Under the pieces are notes generated by a model. It was not told the DNA's origin. It saw nothing but the letters and a program-made list of their open reading frames with translations, and did not search any database. Positions 8,327 through 15,796 of a stretch of 35,684 nucleotides of DNA are shown one piece after another. Numbering within the stretch: the stretch's first letter is position 1; each line of letters opens with the position of its first letter. The stretch is taken from the NCBI GenBank assembly GCA_035762085.1, contig DASTPT010000010.1, positions 1 through 35,684 on the forward strand. The letters are read 5' to 3'. This DNA comes from HRBIN12 sp035762085 (GTDB lineage Bacteria > Actinomycetota > UBA4738 > HRBIN12). A program made the position numbers and the translations under genes.

Positions 8327-9259
8327 GGAAGGCCGTTCTTCGGCGATCGGGCCGCGTCTGCTTCATCCAGCGCGAGAAGTTGGCGGTGTCCGCCGCGGAT
8401 CCGAATCTAGTCGGCACGCCGCGGGGTGAGCGTCACCGATTCGGCGCTATGGAGAAACGGCAGAGTCCCTCTTCTCATTGGAATCAGCCACGATCTGCCC
8501 CGCCTCCGCCCCGCGATGGACCGGGAAACGACAGGAAGTCCTCCGGGCCACCGGGGCGAGACGAGCAGGTTAGTCACCGACCCGAGGCCAACGGTGAGGA
8601 CGAGTGCCTCTCGTTCGCGTGGCGTGAGCGTCCGGAGCAGCCGCGTTGCCTGATCCCGCGCCTCGACGGCGGCAAGGGCGTCGTCGGAGGGAAGCAGGTT
8701 GGCGGCCATGCGCAGGGCGATCGCCGCCCGTCGGAGGCGCTTCCGGTACAGGTTCATGGCCGTGCGGCAGAGGAAGCCCACAGGCTCTCCATCGCCGAGA
8801 CCCGCTCCCACCGTTCCCAGAGCCTCAGGAATGCGTCCTGCATGATCTCCTCTGCCTCGTGACGGCTGCGTCGGTTCGATCAGACGGTCGTTCTGGTCTA
8901 CGAACACCGCTGCCCCCGCGGAGTCGCGGAACCGACATGAGTAGCCGGGGAACGAGCGGAATGCGGATCGCTCCTTGGGCATGCCGCGTGCCTCGACGAG
9001 CACGAGGCCCTTCTCGCGGCCTATCCCGAGCAGATCGTCCGAGCGGCCGCATCGTAGAGCGGGTCCGAGTCCCTGGAACCGAGGAACGCGAGAACGGCGA
9101 TGATGCCGAAAGGCCAGAACGGCCTTCACGCACGCACCCAGAACCGCGGATCCACGGGCCGGACGATACGACGCGCGGATCGCGGTGCGATCCGTCGCTA
9201 GGCAGGATGCGACTTGGCGGTGCGATGCGATGCAGGCAGGATGGGGAGCGAGGTTCGCC
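8327..9259. other. gene-poor stretch with a sigma-factor remnant
   Basis: No intact gene is convincing in these 933 bases. Open frames exist on both strands, but only one segment (8590-8870, minus) shows protein similarity, and it is frameshifted. The rest carries no RNA gene, terminator or repeat that I can support. Composition resembles the preceding SnoaL/hydrolase pair. The stretch looks like decayed, formerly acquired DNA. Confidence 0.5.
8590..8870 (-). pseudogene. degenerate ECF RNA polymerase sigma factor
   Basis: Two fragments in different frames read together as the middle of an ECF sigma factor. The first, translated from about 8861 down to 8787, gives HEAEEIMQDAFLRLWERWER, the sigma-2 core-binding/-10 recognition helix. 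After a one-base loss near 8784-8788 the second frame continues PVGFLCRTAMNLYRKRLRR ... LTPREREALVLT, the sigma-2/sigma-4 linker and start of sigma-4. Upstream of the first fragment its frame meets a TGA and the rest of sigma-2 is missing. Downstream of ALVLT the sigma-4 helix-turn-helix is unrecognisable in all three frames. One frameshift could be an assembly error, but loss at both ends argues for real decay. Confidence 0.7.
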
Positions 9260-10006
9260 ATGGACATGTGGAAGTACTACGGGATCGCCCACGCCGACCA
9301 CGTCGTCTGCAACCCGACGAGTCCGGAACGGCTCGACGAGTGCATCGAGCTCCTCGAGCTCGCCCCCGGCGCCGTCGTCTGGGAAGCCGGCAGCGGCAAG
9401 GGCGAGTTCCTGATCCGCCTGGTCGAGCGCTACGGCGTCCGCGGAACCGGCATCGACCTCTCGCCCTACGAGGTCCCGGTCGCCCGCGAGCGGGCGGCGG
9501 CGCGCGTGCCGGACGCCGAACTGCGGTTCATCGAGGCCGACGCGGCCACCCAGCCGGCGGCGTCCGAGAGCGTCGATCTGGCGGTCTGCCTGGGCGCGAG
9601 CTGGATCTGGGGCGGGTACCGCGGCACGCTCGGCGAGCTGCGACGCATCACCCGTTCGGGCGCCCTCATCCTCGTCGGTGAGCCGTTCTGGGTCCACGAG
9701 CCCGACCCCGCCTACCTCGCCTCGGCCGGGATGACCGCGGACATGTTCTCGACGCTCGACGGCAACCTCGCGATCGCTCGCGAGGAGGGACTCACGCCGC
9801 TCTACCTCCAGCCGAGCCCTTTGGAAGACTGGGACCGCTATCAGTTCCTCCAGCTCCGGGCGGCGGAGCGGTACGCCGCGAACCACCTGGACGACCCCGA
9901 CGTCCCCGAGCTCCTCGAGCAGACGCACCGGGAGAACGACGAGTACCTGCGGTGGGGACGCGACACGGTCGGCTGGGGCATGTACCTCTTCCTGCGTCCG
10001 GACTGA
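9260..10006 (+). CDS. SAM-dependent methyltransferase (class I)
   Basis: A 248-residue Rossmann-fold methyltransferase. Motif I is VVWEAGSGKGEFLIRL (about 39-54), motif II TGIDLSPYEV, followed by FIEADAATQPAASESVDLAVCLGASWIWGGYRGTLGELRRITRSGALILVGEPFW, which covers motifs post-I to III. It resembles the subgroup of small bacterial methyltransferases with the 'GxSWxWGGY' loop. The methyl acceptor is unknown. The ATG at 9260 is chosen because MDMWKYYG fits family N-termini; only a weak GGGGAG lies about 12 nt upstream, so the start is moderately sure. The gene is followed 14 nt after its stop by a strong hairpin, so it is probably monocistronic. Confidence 0.85.
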   Translation: MDMWKYYGIAHADHVVCNPTSPERLDECIELLELAPGAVVWEAGSGKGEFLIRLVERYGVRGTGIDLSPYEVPVARERAAARVPDAELRFIEADAATQPAASESVDLAVCLGASWIWGGYRGTLGELRRITRSGALILVGEPFWVHEPDPAYLASAGMTADMFSTLDGNLAIAREEGLTPLYLQPSPLEDWDRYQFLQLRAAERYAANHLDDPDVPELLEQTHRENDEYLRWGRDTVGWGMYLFLRPD

Positions 10007-10019
10007 CCGCCTCGGGGGT

Positions 10020-10046
10020 GCCGTCGGGGCGCGCCGAGCCGACGGC
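10020..10046 (+). terminator. stem-loop terminator after the methyltransferase
   Basis: Perfect 8-bp GC-rich arms GCCGTCGG (10020-10027) and CCGACGGC (10039-10046) with an 11-nt loop start 14 nt after the stop codon. No U-tract follows. Confidence 0.55.
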
Positions 10047-10063
10047 CGGAGGCTCAACCCTGC

Positions 10064-10111
10064 GGCATCATCTTGGCGTTTGACATGATGCCACGATGAT
10101 GCCATCATGGC
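10064..10111 (+). promoter_or_regulatory. promoter of the RHH-DUF4097-ABC operon, packed with ATGATGCC half-sites
   Basis: A consensus -35 TTGACA (10080-10085) is followed after 17 nt by a -10-like CATCAT (10103-10108), and the ATG start at 10115 is 6 nt further on, so the transcript is probably leaderless. The same stretch carries one inverted GGCATCAT (10064-10071), two direct ATGATGCC copies exactly 11 bp apart (10085-10092 and 10096-10103), and the near-palindrome GCCAT-C-ATGGC (10101-10111). Helically phased half-sites over a promoter are what a ribbon-helix-helix autorepressor would bind. The first gene encodes such a protein. Confidence 0.65.
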
Positions 10112-10114
10112 GCC

Positions 10115-10648
10115 ATGGATCTCACCCCGTATCTCCAGGACATCCGACGCCATCTCGAGACCGCCGTGGAAGCGGGTGGAGAGGAGGCGCGCGAGATCGC
10201 CGAGCGGCTCGTCCTCCCTCTGGAGGCGGCGATCCGGTTGGCGCTGCAGGACGTGCTCGCGGCCGCCGCCGAAGAGATCACCGTCGAGCTCGCGCCGGGA
10301 GCGGTCGAGCTCCGGCTCCGCGGTCGCGATCCCGAGTTCGTGGTCACGCCGCCGCCGGTGGGACCCGCGGACGACGGCCCGTCCGAGAGCGGCGACCTCG
10401 GGCCGGGCGGCTGGCCGGCTCGGGGTGCATCGGCCGAGGGGGAGGAGGGCGCGATCTCGCGCATCAACCTCCGCCTGCCCGAGCACCTGAAGGCTCGGAT
10501 CGAGGAGGCGGCCGGCTCCGAGGGGCTCTCGGTGAACTCGTGGCTCGTCCGGGCCTCGGCCGCGGCGCTGGAGCGCGCGGACTCGGTCCGCCGGCGCGAA
10601 CGGCGCGCCCCGCACGGCGCGCAGCGCTACACGGGTTGGGCTCGCTGA
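10115..10648 (+). CDS. ribbon-helix-helix (HicB/CopG-like) protein, probable operon autorepressor
   Basis: A 177-residue protein in three parts. The N-terminal helical/beta segment (1-75, DLTPYLQDIRRHLETAVEAGGEEAREIAERLVLPLEAAIRLALQD ... EITVELAPGAVELRLRGRD) is a conserved partner-like domain. A Pro/Gly linker spans about 76-110. The C-terminal ribbon-helix-helix DNA-binding domain (113-157, AISRINLRLPEHLKARIEEAAGSEGLSVNSWLVRASAAAL) matches HicB-type antitoxins. No toxin gene is adjacent, so it is better seen as a transcription factor than as half of a toxin-antitoxin pair. The same order (HicB-like protein, DUF4097 protein, DrrA-like ATPase, permease) is known in other Actinomycetota. ATG at 10115 is set by the leaderless promoter; no Shine-Dalgarno is present. 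Confidence 0.82.
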   Translation: MDLTPYLQDIRRHLETAVEAGGEEAREIAERLVLPLEAAIRLALQDVLAAAAEEITVELAPGAVELRLRGRDPEFVVTPPPVGPADDGPSESGDLGPGGWPARGASAEGEEGAISRINLRLPEHLKARIEEAAGSEGLSVNSWLVRASAAALERADSVRRRERRAPHGAQRYTGWAR

Positions 10649-10722
10649 CGGACCGAGTCCGGCAGGAGGAAGACGGAAAGGCTCGGCGGGAGCAGCGCCC
10701 GCCAACGAGAGGAGGAACAGCG

Positions 10723-11601
10723 ATGCCGACGTTCGAGACGCCCGACCCCATCACCGCGACCGTGGAGATCGGCGTCGGCGACATCCAGGTGACGGCGGGT
10801 GACCGCGACGACACGGTCGTCGAGGTGTCGCCGAGCGATCCCCTCAACAGGGGCGACGTGTCGGCCGCCGAGCAGACCCGCGTGGACTTCGCCGACGGCA
10901 GGTTGCTCGTGAAGGCGTCCAAGGGCTGGCGCCAGTGGACGCCGTGGAGAGGCGGCGAGTCGATCGACGTGCGGATCGGGCTGCCCTCGGGTTCGCACGT
11001 GCGGGCGGAGGCCGGTGTGGCGGGGCTCCGCTCCAGCGGTCGCATCGGCGAGTGCCGGTGCCGGACCGGGGTGGGGGACTGCCGGCTCGAGGAGGCGGCT
11101 CGCGTGGAGGTCAAGACGGGAGCCGGCGACATCTCGCTGGAGCGGGTGAACGGCCCGACGGAGGTCGTCACGGGCTCGGGCGCCGTCGGCATCGCGCGCG
11201 TCGATGGCTCGGTGGTCGTCAGGAACGGGAACGGCGACACCTGGCTCGGCGAGGTCGCCGGGGATGCCCGCGTCAAGGCGGCGAACGGCGCCATCGCGAT
11301 CGACCTCGCGCGCGGGACGGTCGTCGCGAAGACGGCGAACGGCGACGTCCGCATCGGCGAGATCTCGAGCGGAACCGTGGTCGCGGAGAGCGCGTTCGGC
11401 GCGGTGGACGTCGGGGTGCGCGACGGGGTCGCCGCCTGGCTCGAGCTCGACACGAAGTTCGGTACCGTGCAGAACCACCTCGAGGCCGCCGATCGCCCCG
11501 AGGCGGGCGAGGACACGCTCGAGGTGCACGCCCACACGGGCTACGGCGACATCACGATCCGTCGATCATCGGTCGGCCGGCCCGGGAGGGACGCCGCGTG
11601 A
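10723..11601 (+). CDS. DUF4097-family beta-strand repeat protein
   Basis: A 292-residue protein of the DUF4097 / putative-adhesin type. After an N-terminal sheet (FETPDPITATVEIGVGDIQVTAGDRDDTVVEVSPSD) the bulk (about 85-275) is a run of short beta repeats such as VKTGAGDISLERVNG, VVRNGNGDTWLGEVAG, VKAANGAIAIDLARG and VAKTANGDVRIGEISSG, each about 20 residues with a G(D/A)-hydrophobic turn, suggesting a right-handed beta-solenoid. There is no signal peptide, so it is probably cytoplasmic despite the 'adhesin' label of the family. GAGAGGAGGAACA fixes the ATG at 10723. Its stop overlaps the GTG of the ATPase gene by 4 bp (GTGA), so translation is coupled. The biochemical role is unknown. Confidence 0.83.
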   Translation: MPTFETPDPITATVEIGVGDIQVTAGDRDDTVVEVSPSDPLNRGDVSAAEQTRVDFADGRLLVKASKGWRQWTPWRGGESIDVRIGLPSGSHVRAEAGVAGLRSSGRIGECRCRTGVGDCRLEEAARVEVKTGAGDISLERVNGPTEVVTGSGAVGIARVDGSVVVRNGNGDTWLGEVAGDARVKAANGAIAIDLARGTVVAKTANGDVRIGEISSGTVVAESAFGAVDVGVRDGVAAWLELDTKFGTVQNHLEAADRPEAGEDTLEVHAHTGYGDITIRRSSVGRPGRDAA

Positions 11602-12548
11602 CCATGTGTGCGCCGGCGCTCGAGGTGGCCGGGCTGCGCAAGGCGTTCGGCGACACGGTCGCGCTGGACGGCATCGATCTGAGCGTCCGAGAGGGCACGG
11701 TGTTCGCGCTGCTCGGACCCAACGGCGCCGGGAAGACCACGACGGTGCAGATCCTGTCGACCCTTCTCGACGCCGACGCCGGCGACGTCCGCGTGGCCGG
11801 CCACGATCCGGTGCTCGAGGCCGACGCCGTGCGCCGGGTGATCGGCGTCACCGGCCAGTCGGTCGCGGTCGACGGGCTCCTCACCGCCGAGGAGAACCTC
11901 ACGCTGATGGCCGACCTCCGCCACCTGGGCCGGTCCGAGGCACGGCGCGTGGTCGCCGAGCTGCTGGAGCGGTTCGACCTGGTCGAGGTGGCACGCAAGC
12001 CGGCCGTCACGTACTCGGGCGGCATGCGCCGACGGCTCGACCTGGCGATGACCCTCGTGAGCGATCCGCGGATCCTCTTCTTGGACGAGCCGACGACCGG
12101 ACTGGACCCACGCAGTCGCCGAGCGGTCTGGCGCACGATCCGCGACCTGGTCCGCGAGGGCGTCACGATCTTCCTCACGACCCACTACCTGGAGGAGGCG
12201 GATCGGCTCGCCGACCGGGTGGCCGTGCTCGACCGCGGACGTCTGGTCGTGGAGGGCACGCCCGACGAGTTGAAGCGGCTCGTGCCGGGGGGACACGTCC
12301 GGCTGCAGTTCGCGGACGCGCAGGCGCTCGGCTCCGCGGCCCAGGCGCTCCCCGGGTCGATCCCGGACCCCGACGCCCTCGCCCTGCGGGTGCCCGGCGA
12401 TGGGGACGTCGGCGCGCTGCACGCGGTGCTCGACCGGCTCGACGCCGCGTCGATCCAGGTCGAGGCGCTCACGGTGCACACGCCCGATCTCGACGACGTC
12501 TTCCTCGCGCTCACCGGCCGCGCGGAAGAGGGAGGGGAGGCGGCGTGA
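11598..12548 (+). CDS. ABC transporter ATP-binding protein, DrrA type
   Basis: A 316-residue nucleotide-binding subunit of a daunorubicin-resistance-type ABC exporter. It shows Walker A GPNGAGKTTT, Q-loop TGQSVAVDGLLTAEENL, signature YSGGMRRRLDLAMTL, Walker B ILFLDEPTTGLDP and the H-loop TTHYLEEAD. A C-terminal extension (about 225-310, ending TVHTPDLDDVFLALTGR) is the typical DrrA-like regulatory tail. The GTG at 11598 overlaps the DUF4097 stop and has GGGAGGGA 6 nt upstream; an ATG at 11604 is the alternative. It would power the permease encoded next (4-bp overlap). The substrate, perhaps a hydrophobic drug or lipid, is not predictable. Confidence 0.93.
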   Translation: MTMCAPALEVAGLRKAFGDTVALDGIDLSVREGTVFALLGPNGAGKTTTVQILSTLLDADAGDVRVAGHDPVLEADAVRRVIGVTGQSVAVDGLLTAEENLTLMADLRHLGRSEARRVVAELLERFDLVEVARKPAVTYSGGMRRRLDLAMTLVSDPRILFLDEPTTGLDPRSRRAVWRTIRDLVREGVTIFLTTHYLEEADRLADRVAVLDRGRLVVEGTPDELKRLVPGGHVRLQFADAQALGSAAQALPGSIPDPDALALRVPGDGDVGALHAVLDRLDAASIQVEALTVHTPDLDDVFLALTGRAEEGGEAA

Positions 12549-13342
12549 CGATCGCGCGGTCGTACGTCGTCAGGGACTCCACGACGATGCTGCGGCGCAA
12601 CCTCCGTCACGCGATGCGCTATCCGTCCGTGACGCTGGTCGTGGTGGCCCTCCCGATCGTCCTCCTGTTGCTGTTCGTGTACGTCCTGGGAGGCACGCTG
12701 GGCGCCGGGCTCGGCGTCGTGTCGGACGACCACGGTTCGTACGTCGACTACGTAACGCCCGGGATCGTCCTCATGGCCGTCGCCGGCGTGGCGCAGGCGA
12801 CGGCGATCGCGGTCGCGATGGACATGACCGAGGGCATCATCGCTCGCTTCCGCACGATGGGGATCGCTCGCGCCTCGGTGTTGACCGGGCACGTCCTGAG
12901 CAGCACGATCCAGACGATGATCGGGCTGGCGATCGTGATCGGCGTCGCCATCGTGATCGGCTTCCGGCCCAACGCCTCCCTCATCGAGTGGATCGCGGCG
13001 GGCGGTGTGCTCCTGATGGCCACCCTCGCGATCACGTGGTTGTCGGTCGCGCTCGGCCTGGTGGGCAAGAGCGTGGAGAGCGCGAGCAACCTCCCCATGC
13101 CGCTGATCCTGCTGCCGCTCCTCGGCAGCGGCTTCGTCCCCACCGAGTCGATGCCGGCCGGCCTCCACTGGTTCGCGGAGTATCAGCCGTTCACGCCCGT
13201 CATGGAAACGCTGCGCGGGCTGCTCATGGGGACGGCGATCGGCAACCGCGGTCTCCTCGCCCTGGTCTGGTGCGCGGTGATCGGGCTCATCGGCCACCGG
13301 TGGGCGCTGGCGCGGTACGAACGCGGCCCCTCTCGCTCCTGA
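12545..13342 (+). CDS. ABC-2 type permease, DrrB type
   Basis: A 265-residue membrane protein with about six transmembrane segments: PSVTLVVVALPIVLLLLFVYVLGG, YVTPGIVLMAVAGVAQATAIAVAMDM, TMIGLAIVIGVAIVIGF, WIAAGGVLLMATLAITWLSVALGLVG, LPMPLILLPLLGSGFVP and RGLLALVWCAVIGLIG. The motif TEGIIARFRTMGIARASVLTGHVLS between segments 2 and 3 is characteristic of DrrB/ABC-2 permeases, as is FQPFTPVMETLRGLL-like YQPFTPVMETLRGLL near the end. GTG start at 12545 overlaps the ATPase stop by 4 bp. Together the two form an exporter, presumably as a 2+2 complex. It is the last gene of the four-gene operon. Confidence 0.92.
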   Translation: MTIARSYVVRDSTTMLRRNLRHAMRYPSVTLVVVALPIVLLLLFVYVLGGTLGAGLGVVSDDHGSYVDYVTPGIVLMAVAGVAQATAIAVAMDMTEGIIARFRTMGIARASVLTGHVLSSTIQTMIGLAIVIGVAIVIGFRPNASLIEWIAAGGVLLMATLAITWLSVALGLVGKSVESASNLPMPLILLPLLGSGFVPTESMPAGLHWFAEYQPFTPVMETLRGLLMGTAIGNRGLLALVWCAVIGLIGHRWALARYERGPSRS

Positions 13343-13383
13343 TCCCGAAGGCCAGGGCGTCTGGTCGGGGGACGCGGTTGCAG

Positions 13384-13404
13384 TCTGACGCACATCACGT
13401 CAGA
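13384..13404. promoter_or_regulatory. inverted repeat upstream of the multicopper oxidase gene
   Basis: Perfect 7-bp arms TCTGACG (13384-13390) and CGTCAGA (13398-13404) flank a 7-nt spacer, 35 bp before the oxidase start. It may be an operator, given the metal-linked gene that follows, or a terminator of the ABC operon, whose last stop is 41 bp upstream. It does not match CsoR or CueR sites that I know. Confidence 0.4.
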
Positions 13405-13439
13405 GTGCCTGGATCGCTCGAGGCGCGGAGGGACGTCCA

Positions 13440-15128
13440 GTGCACGAACATCACGCCACGTCGGGAACCGGGCCGTTCTCCCGCGACATCGTCGGCCTGC
13501 CGTCCTCGCGGCCGACGCCGGATCTCGTGCTGGCCGACGGCGACGAGCTCGAGCTGCGGATCTCGTCGGTCGCGAAGCGGATCCGGGACGACGTGGTCCG
13601 CATGCTCGCGTACAACGGCTCGATCCCCGGACCGACCCTGCGCGTGACGCAGGGCTCCGAGATCGTCGTCGACGTCCGGAACGACGGTGACGTGGAGGCG
13701 ACCGTTCATTGGCACGGTCTGCGGCTCGAGAACAGGTACGATGGCGTCCCGCACGAGACCCAGCGACCGATCCCCGTCGGCGGGCGGTTCACGTACCGCG
13801 TGCGCTTCCCCGACCCCGGCCTGTACTGGTACCACCCGCACATCCGCGAGGACTACACGCAGGACATGGGGCTGTACGGCAACATCGTCGTCGCTCCGTC
13901 GGACCCGACCTATTGGCCGCCCGTCGATCGAGATGTCGTCCTGGTCGTCGACGACATCCTGATCGAGGAGGGTCGCGTCGCCGCGTACGACCGAAGCGGC
14001 CCCGACCACACGGCGATGGGGCGGTTCGGCAACGTGCTCCTCGTGAACGGCGAGCCGGAGTGGTCCCTGACCGCGACGCGTGGGGAGGTGGTGCGTTTCC
14101 ACCTGACGAACACCGCGAACACGCGGGTGTTCGACCTCGCGATCCCCGGCGCCCGGACGAAGCTCGTGGGCGGCGACGGCGGTCGCTACGAGCACCAGCG
14201 GTTCGTCGAGGATGTGCTGATCGCGCCGTCCGAGCGCGCGATCGTGGACGTGTCGTTCGAGGACGTCGGGACGATCCCGCTCGAGCATCGGACGCCGGAG
14301 CGCACCTACACCTTGGGGCGGATCGTCGTCGAGCACGGCACGGCGACCGAGGCGTCGGCGGCGTTCGGCGAGCTCCGCGGCGCCCCGGAGCTCCAGGCGG
14401 AGCGCGCGCGGATCGACGTGGAGCTCGCGCGCGAGCCCGACAAGGTGCTCGCGTTCGTCGCCGAGATGGACATGGGTGCTCCCGAGGACGTCGCGGGGGA
14501 ACCGTCGCACGACCCGGGCGCGCCGAGGTTCGCGTGCCCGATGGATCCCGAGGTGGTGAGCGTCGAGCCCGCCCGCTGCCCGACGTGCGGGATGAAGCTG
14601 CTCCCGATCGAGATGGTCCCGGCCGCGACCGAGCTCCTCGCCCAGGCCGGCGGGCACCCCGCCGGACACGGGGGAGCGGGGCACGCCGCCGGCGGTCACG
14701 CGGCGGGGAGCATCGAGTGGGAGGACACGATGGAGGCGGTGAACCGTGAGACGAACCCCTCCAACATGCGATGGCTCCTCGTCGATCGCGAGACCGGCCG
14801 CCGGAACGCCGAGATCGACTGGGCGTTCGCCGTGGGCGACCGCGTGAAGATCCGCCTGGTGAACGAGATGGATTCTGACCACCCGATGCACCACCCCTTC
14901 CACATCCACGGCGCCGGACGGTTCCTCGTCCTCTCGCGCGATGGCGTCGTCGAGCCGAACCTGGTCTGGAAGGACACGGTCCTCGTCCGGACCGGGGAGG
15001 TCGTGGACATCCTGTTCGACGTCTCGAACCCCGGCCTGTGGATGGCCCATTGCCACATCGCCGAGCACGCCGAGAGCGGCATGATGTTCAGCTTCCCCGT
15101 CGCGCGGTCTCGCGACGACGACGCGTGA
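13440..15128 (+). CDS. multicopper oxidase with embedded heavy-metal-binding domain
   Basis: A 562-residue multicopper oxidase. Copper ligands are visible: H90-W-H92, Y131-H132-P-H134, the C-terminal H485-P-F-H488-I-H490 and H537-C538-H539-I-A-E-H543 with M548 as axial type 1 ligand. The three cupredoxin domains lie at about 25-155, 165-300 and 425-555. Between domains 2 and 3 an insert of about 120 residues holds FACPMDPEV ... CPTCGMKLLP (C366, C380, C383), the short heavy-metal-binding domain seen at the ends of CusB-like and P-type ATPase proteins, followed by a Gly/His-rich linker with H406, H410, H415 and H420. No Sec or Tat signal is visible, unusual for this class. GTG at 13440 has GGAGGGA upstream. 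Likely a copper-handling oxidase; the substrate is unknown. Confidence 0.9.
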   Translation: MHEHHATSGTGPFSRDIVGLPSSRPTPDLVLADGDELELRISSVAKRIRDDVVRMLAYNGSIPGPTLRVTQGSEIVVDVRNDGDVEATVHWHGLRLENRYDGVPHETQRPIPVGGRFTYRVRFPDPGLYWYHPHIREDYTQDMGLYGNIVVAPSDPTYWPPVDRDVVLVVDDILIEEGRVAAYDRSGPDHTAMGRFGNVLLVNGEPEWSLTATRGEVVRFHLTNTANTRVFDLAIPGARTKLVGGDGGRYEHQRFVEDVLIAPSERAIVDVSFEDVGTIPLEHRTPERTYTLGRIVVEHGTATEASAAFGELRGAPELQAERARIDVELAREPDKVLAFVAEMDMGAPEDVAGEPSHDPGAPRFACPMDPEVVSVEPARCPTCGMKLLPIEMVPAATELLAQAGGHPAGHGGAGHAAGGHAAGSIEWEDTMEAVNRETNPSNMRWLLVDRETGRRNAEIDWAFAVGDRVKIRLVNEMDSDHPMHHPFHIHGAGRFLVLSRDGVVEPNLVWKDTVLVRTGEVVDILFDVSNPGLWMAHCHIAEHAESGMMFSFPVARSRDDDA

Positions 15129-15183
15129 CGTCGTTCCGGCCGGGGTAGTCCCGCCCTCGCTCGCGCGATGGCGCCTCATCCGC

Positions 15184-15189
15184 TACGTT
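15184..15189 (+). promoter_or_regulatory. -10-like element before the membrane-protein trio
   Basis: TACGTT lies 28 nt before the ATG at 15218, leaving a leader of about 20 nt that contains the GAAGGAGGG ribosome binding site. It suggests that the three membrane proteins can be transcribed separately from the oxidase gene. Confidence 0.35.
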
Positions 15190-15217
15190 GGGTCGACGAC
15201 GAGGGAAGGAGGGCCCG

Positions 15218-15787
15218 ATGTCGTTGTCCGAGCGGGAAACGTGGACGGTGATCCATGGCCTCCTCGCAGGGACGTTGTTCCTCCTCGCGTTCGCCGGCGG
15301 TCTGGCGGGTCTGTGGAGCCTGCGGCCTGGGTTCCTTACGCCGGCCGCGATCAGGGAGCGGATGCGGCGGCTCTACGTCGGCGTGTGGGTGATGGCGGTG
15401 GTCGCGTGGATCACCGTGATCTCCGGCACGTGGATCGTCTACCCCTGGTACCGAGCGGCACTGGCGGGTGAGACGTTCGAGGGGTGCGCGGGGTTGCACC
15501 TGCCCGATCCGGATGCGTGCTCGCCGAGGGACTTCCTCCTGTCGAACGTGTCGGGTGACACGGAGACGTGGCACGAGTTCGGCATGGAGTGGAAGGAGCA
15601 CGTGGCGTGGATCGCGCCGATCCTCGCGACGGCGGTCGCGTTCATCGTGACCTACTACGGCGCGCGGCTCATCCCGCGGACGTGGCTGCGCGTGGTGGTC
15701 ATCGTCATGTTCGTCGCGTCGTTCGCCGCCGCCGTGATCGGCGGCGCGTTCGGCGCGTTCCTGAACAAGATCGCCCCGATCGTCTGA
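15218..15787 (+). CDS. four-helix membrane protein of unknown function
   Basis: A 189-residue protein with four predicted transmembrane helices (about 9-32, 50-76, 127-150, 156-182). The first pair contains IHGLLAGTLFLLAFAGGLAGLW and VISGTWIVYPWYRA. A non-membrane loop (about 77-125) carries CAGLHLPDPDAC, two cysteines 11 apart, and WHEFGMEWKEHVAW, rich in His/Trp/Met. The WIVYPWYRA phrase recalls membrane proteins I associate with multicopper-oxidase neighbourhoods, but I cannot name the family. GAAGGAGGG upstream fixes the ATG at 15218. It starts 89 bp after the oxidase gene on the same strand and leads a three-gene set. The histidines and cysteines could bind haem or copper; that is speculation. 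Confidence 0.78.
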   Translation: MSLSERETWTVIHGLLAGTLFLLAFAGGLAGLWSLRPGFLTPAAIRERMRRLYVGVWVMAVVAWITVISGTWIVYPWYRAALAGETFEGCAGLHLPDPDACSPRDFLLSNVSGDTETWHEFGMEWKEHVAWIAPILATAVAFIVTYYGARLIPRTWLRVVVIVMFVASFAAAVIGGAFGAFLNKIAPIV

Positions 15788-15796
15788 GGAGGAGCG

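Noticed and set aside
10115..10648. HicAB toxin-antitoxin pair
   Set aside because: There is no HicA-like gene before or after the RHH gene; the operon continues with DUF4097 and ABC genes.
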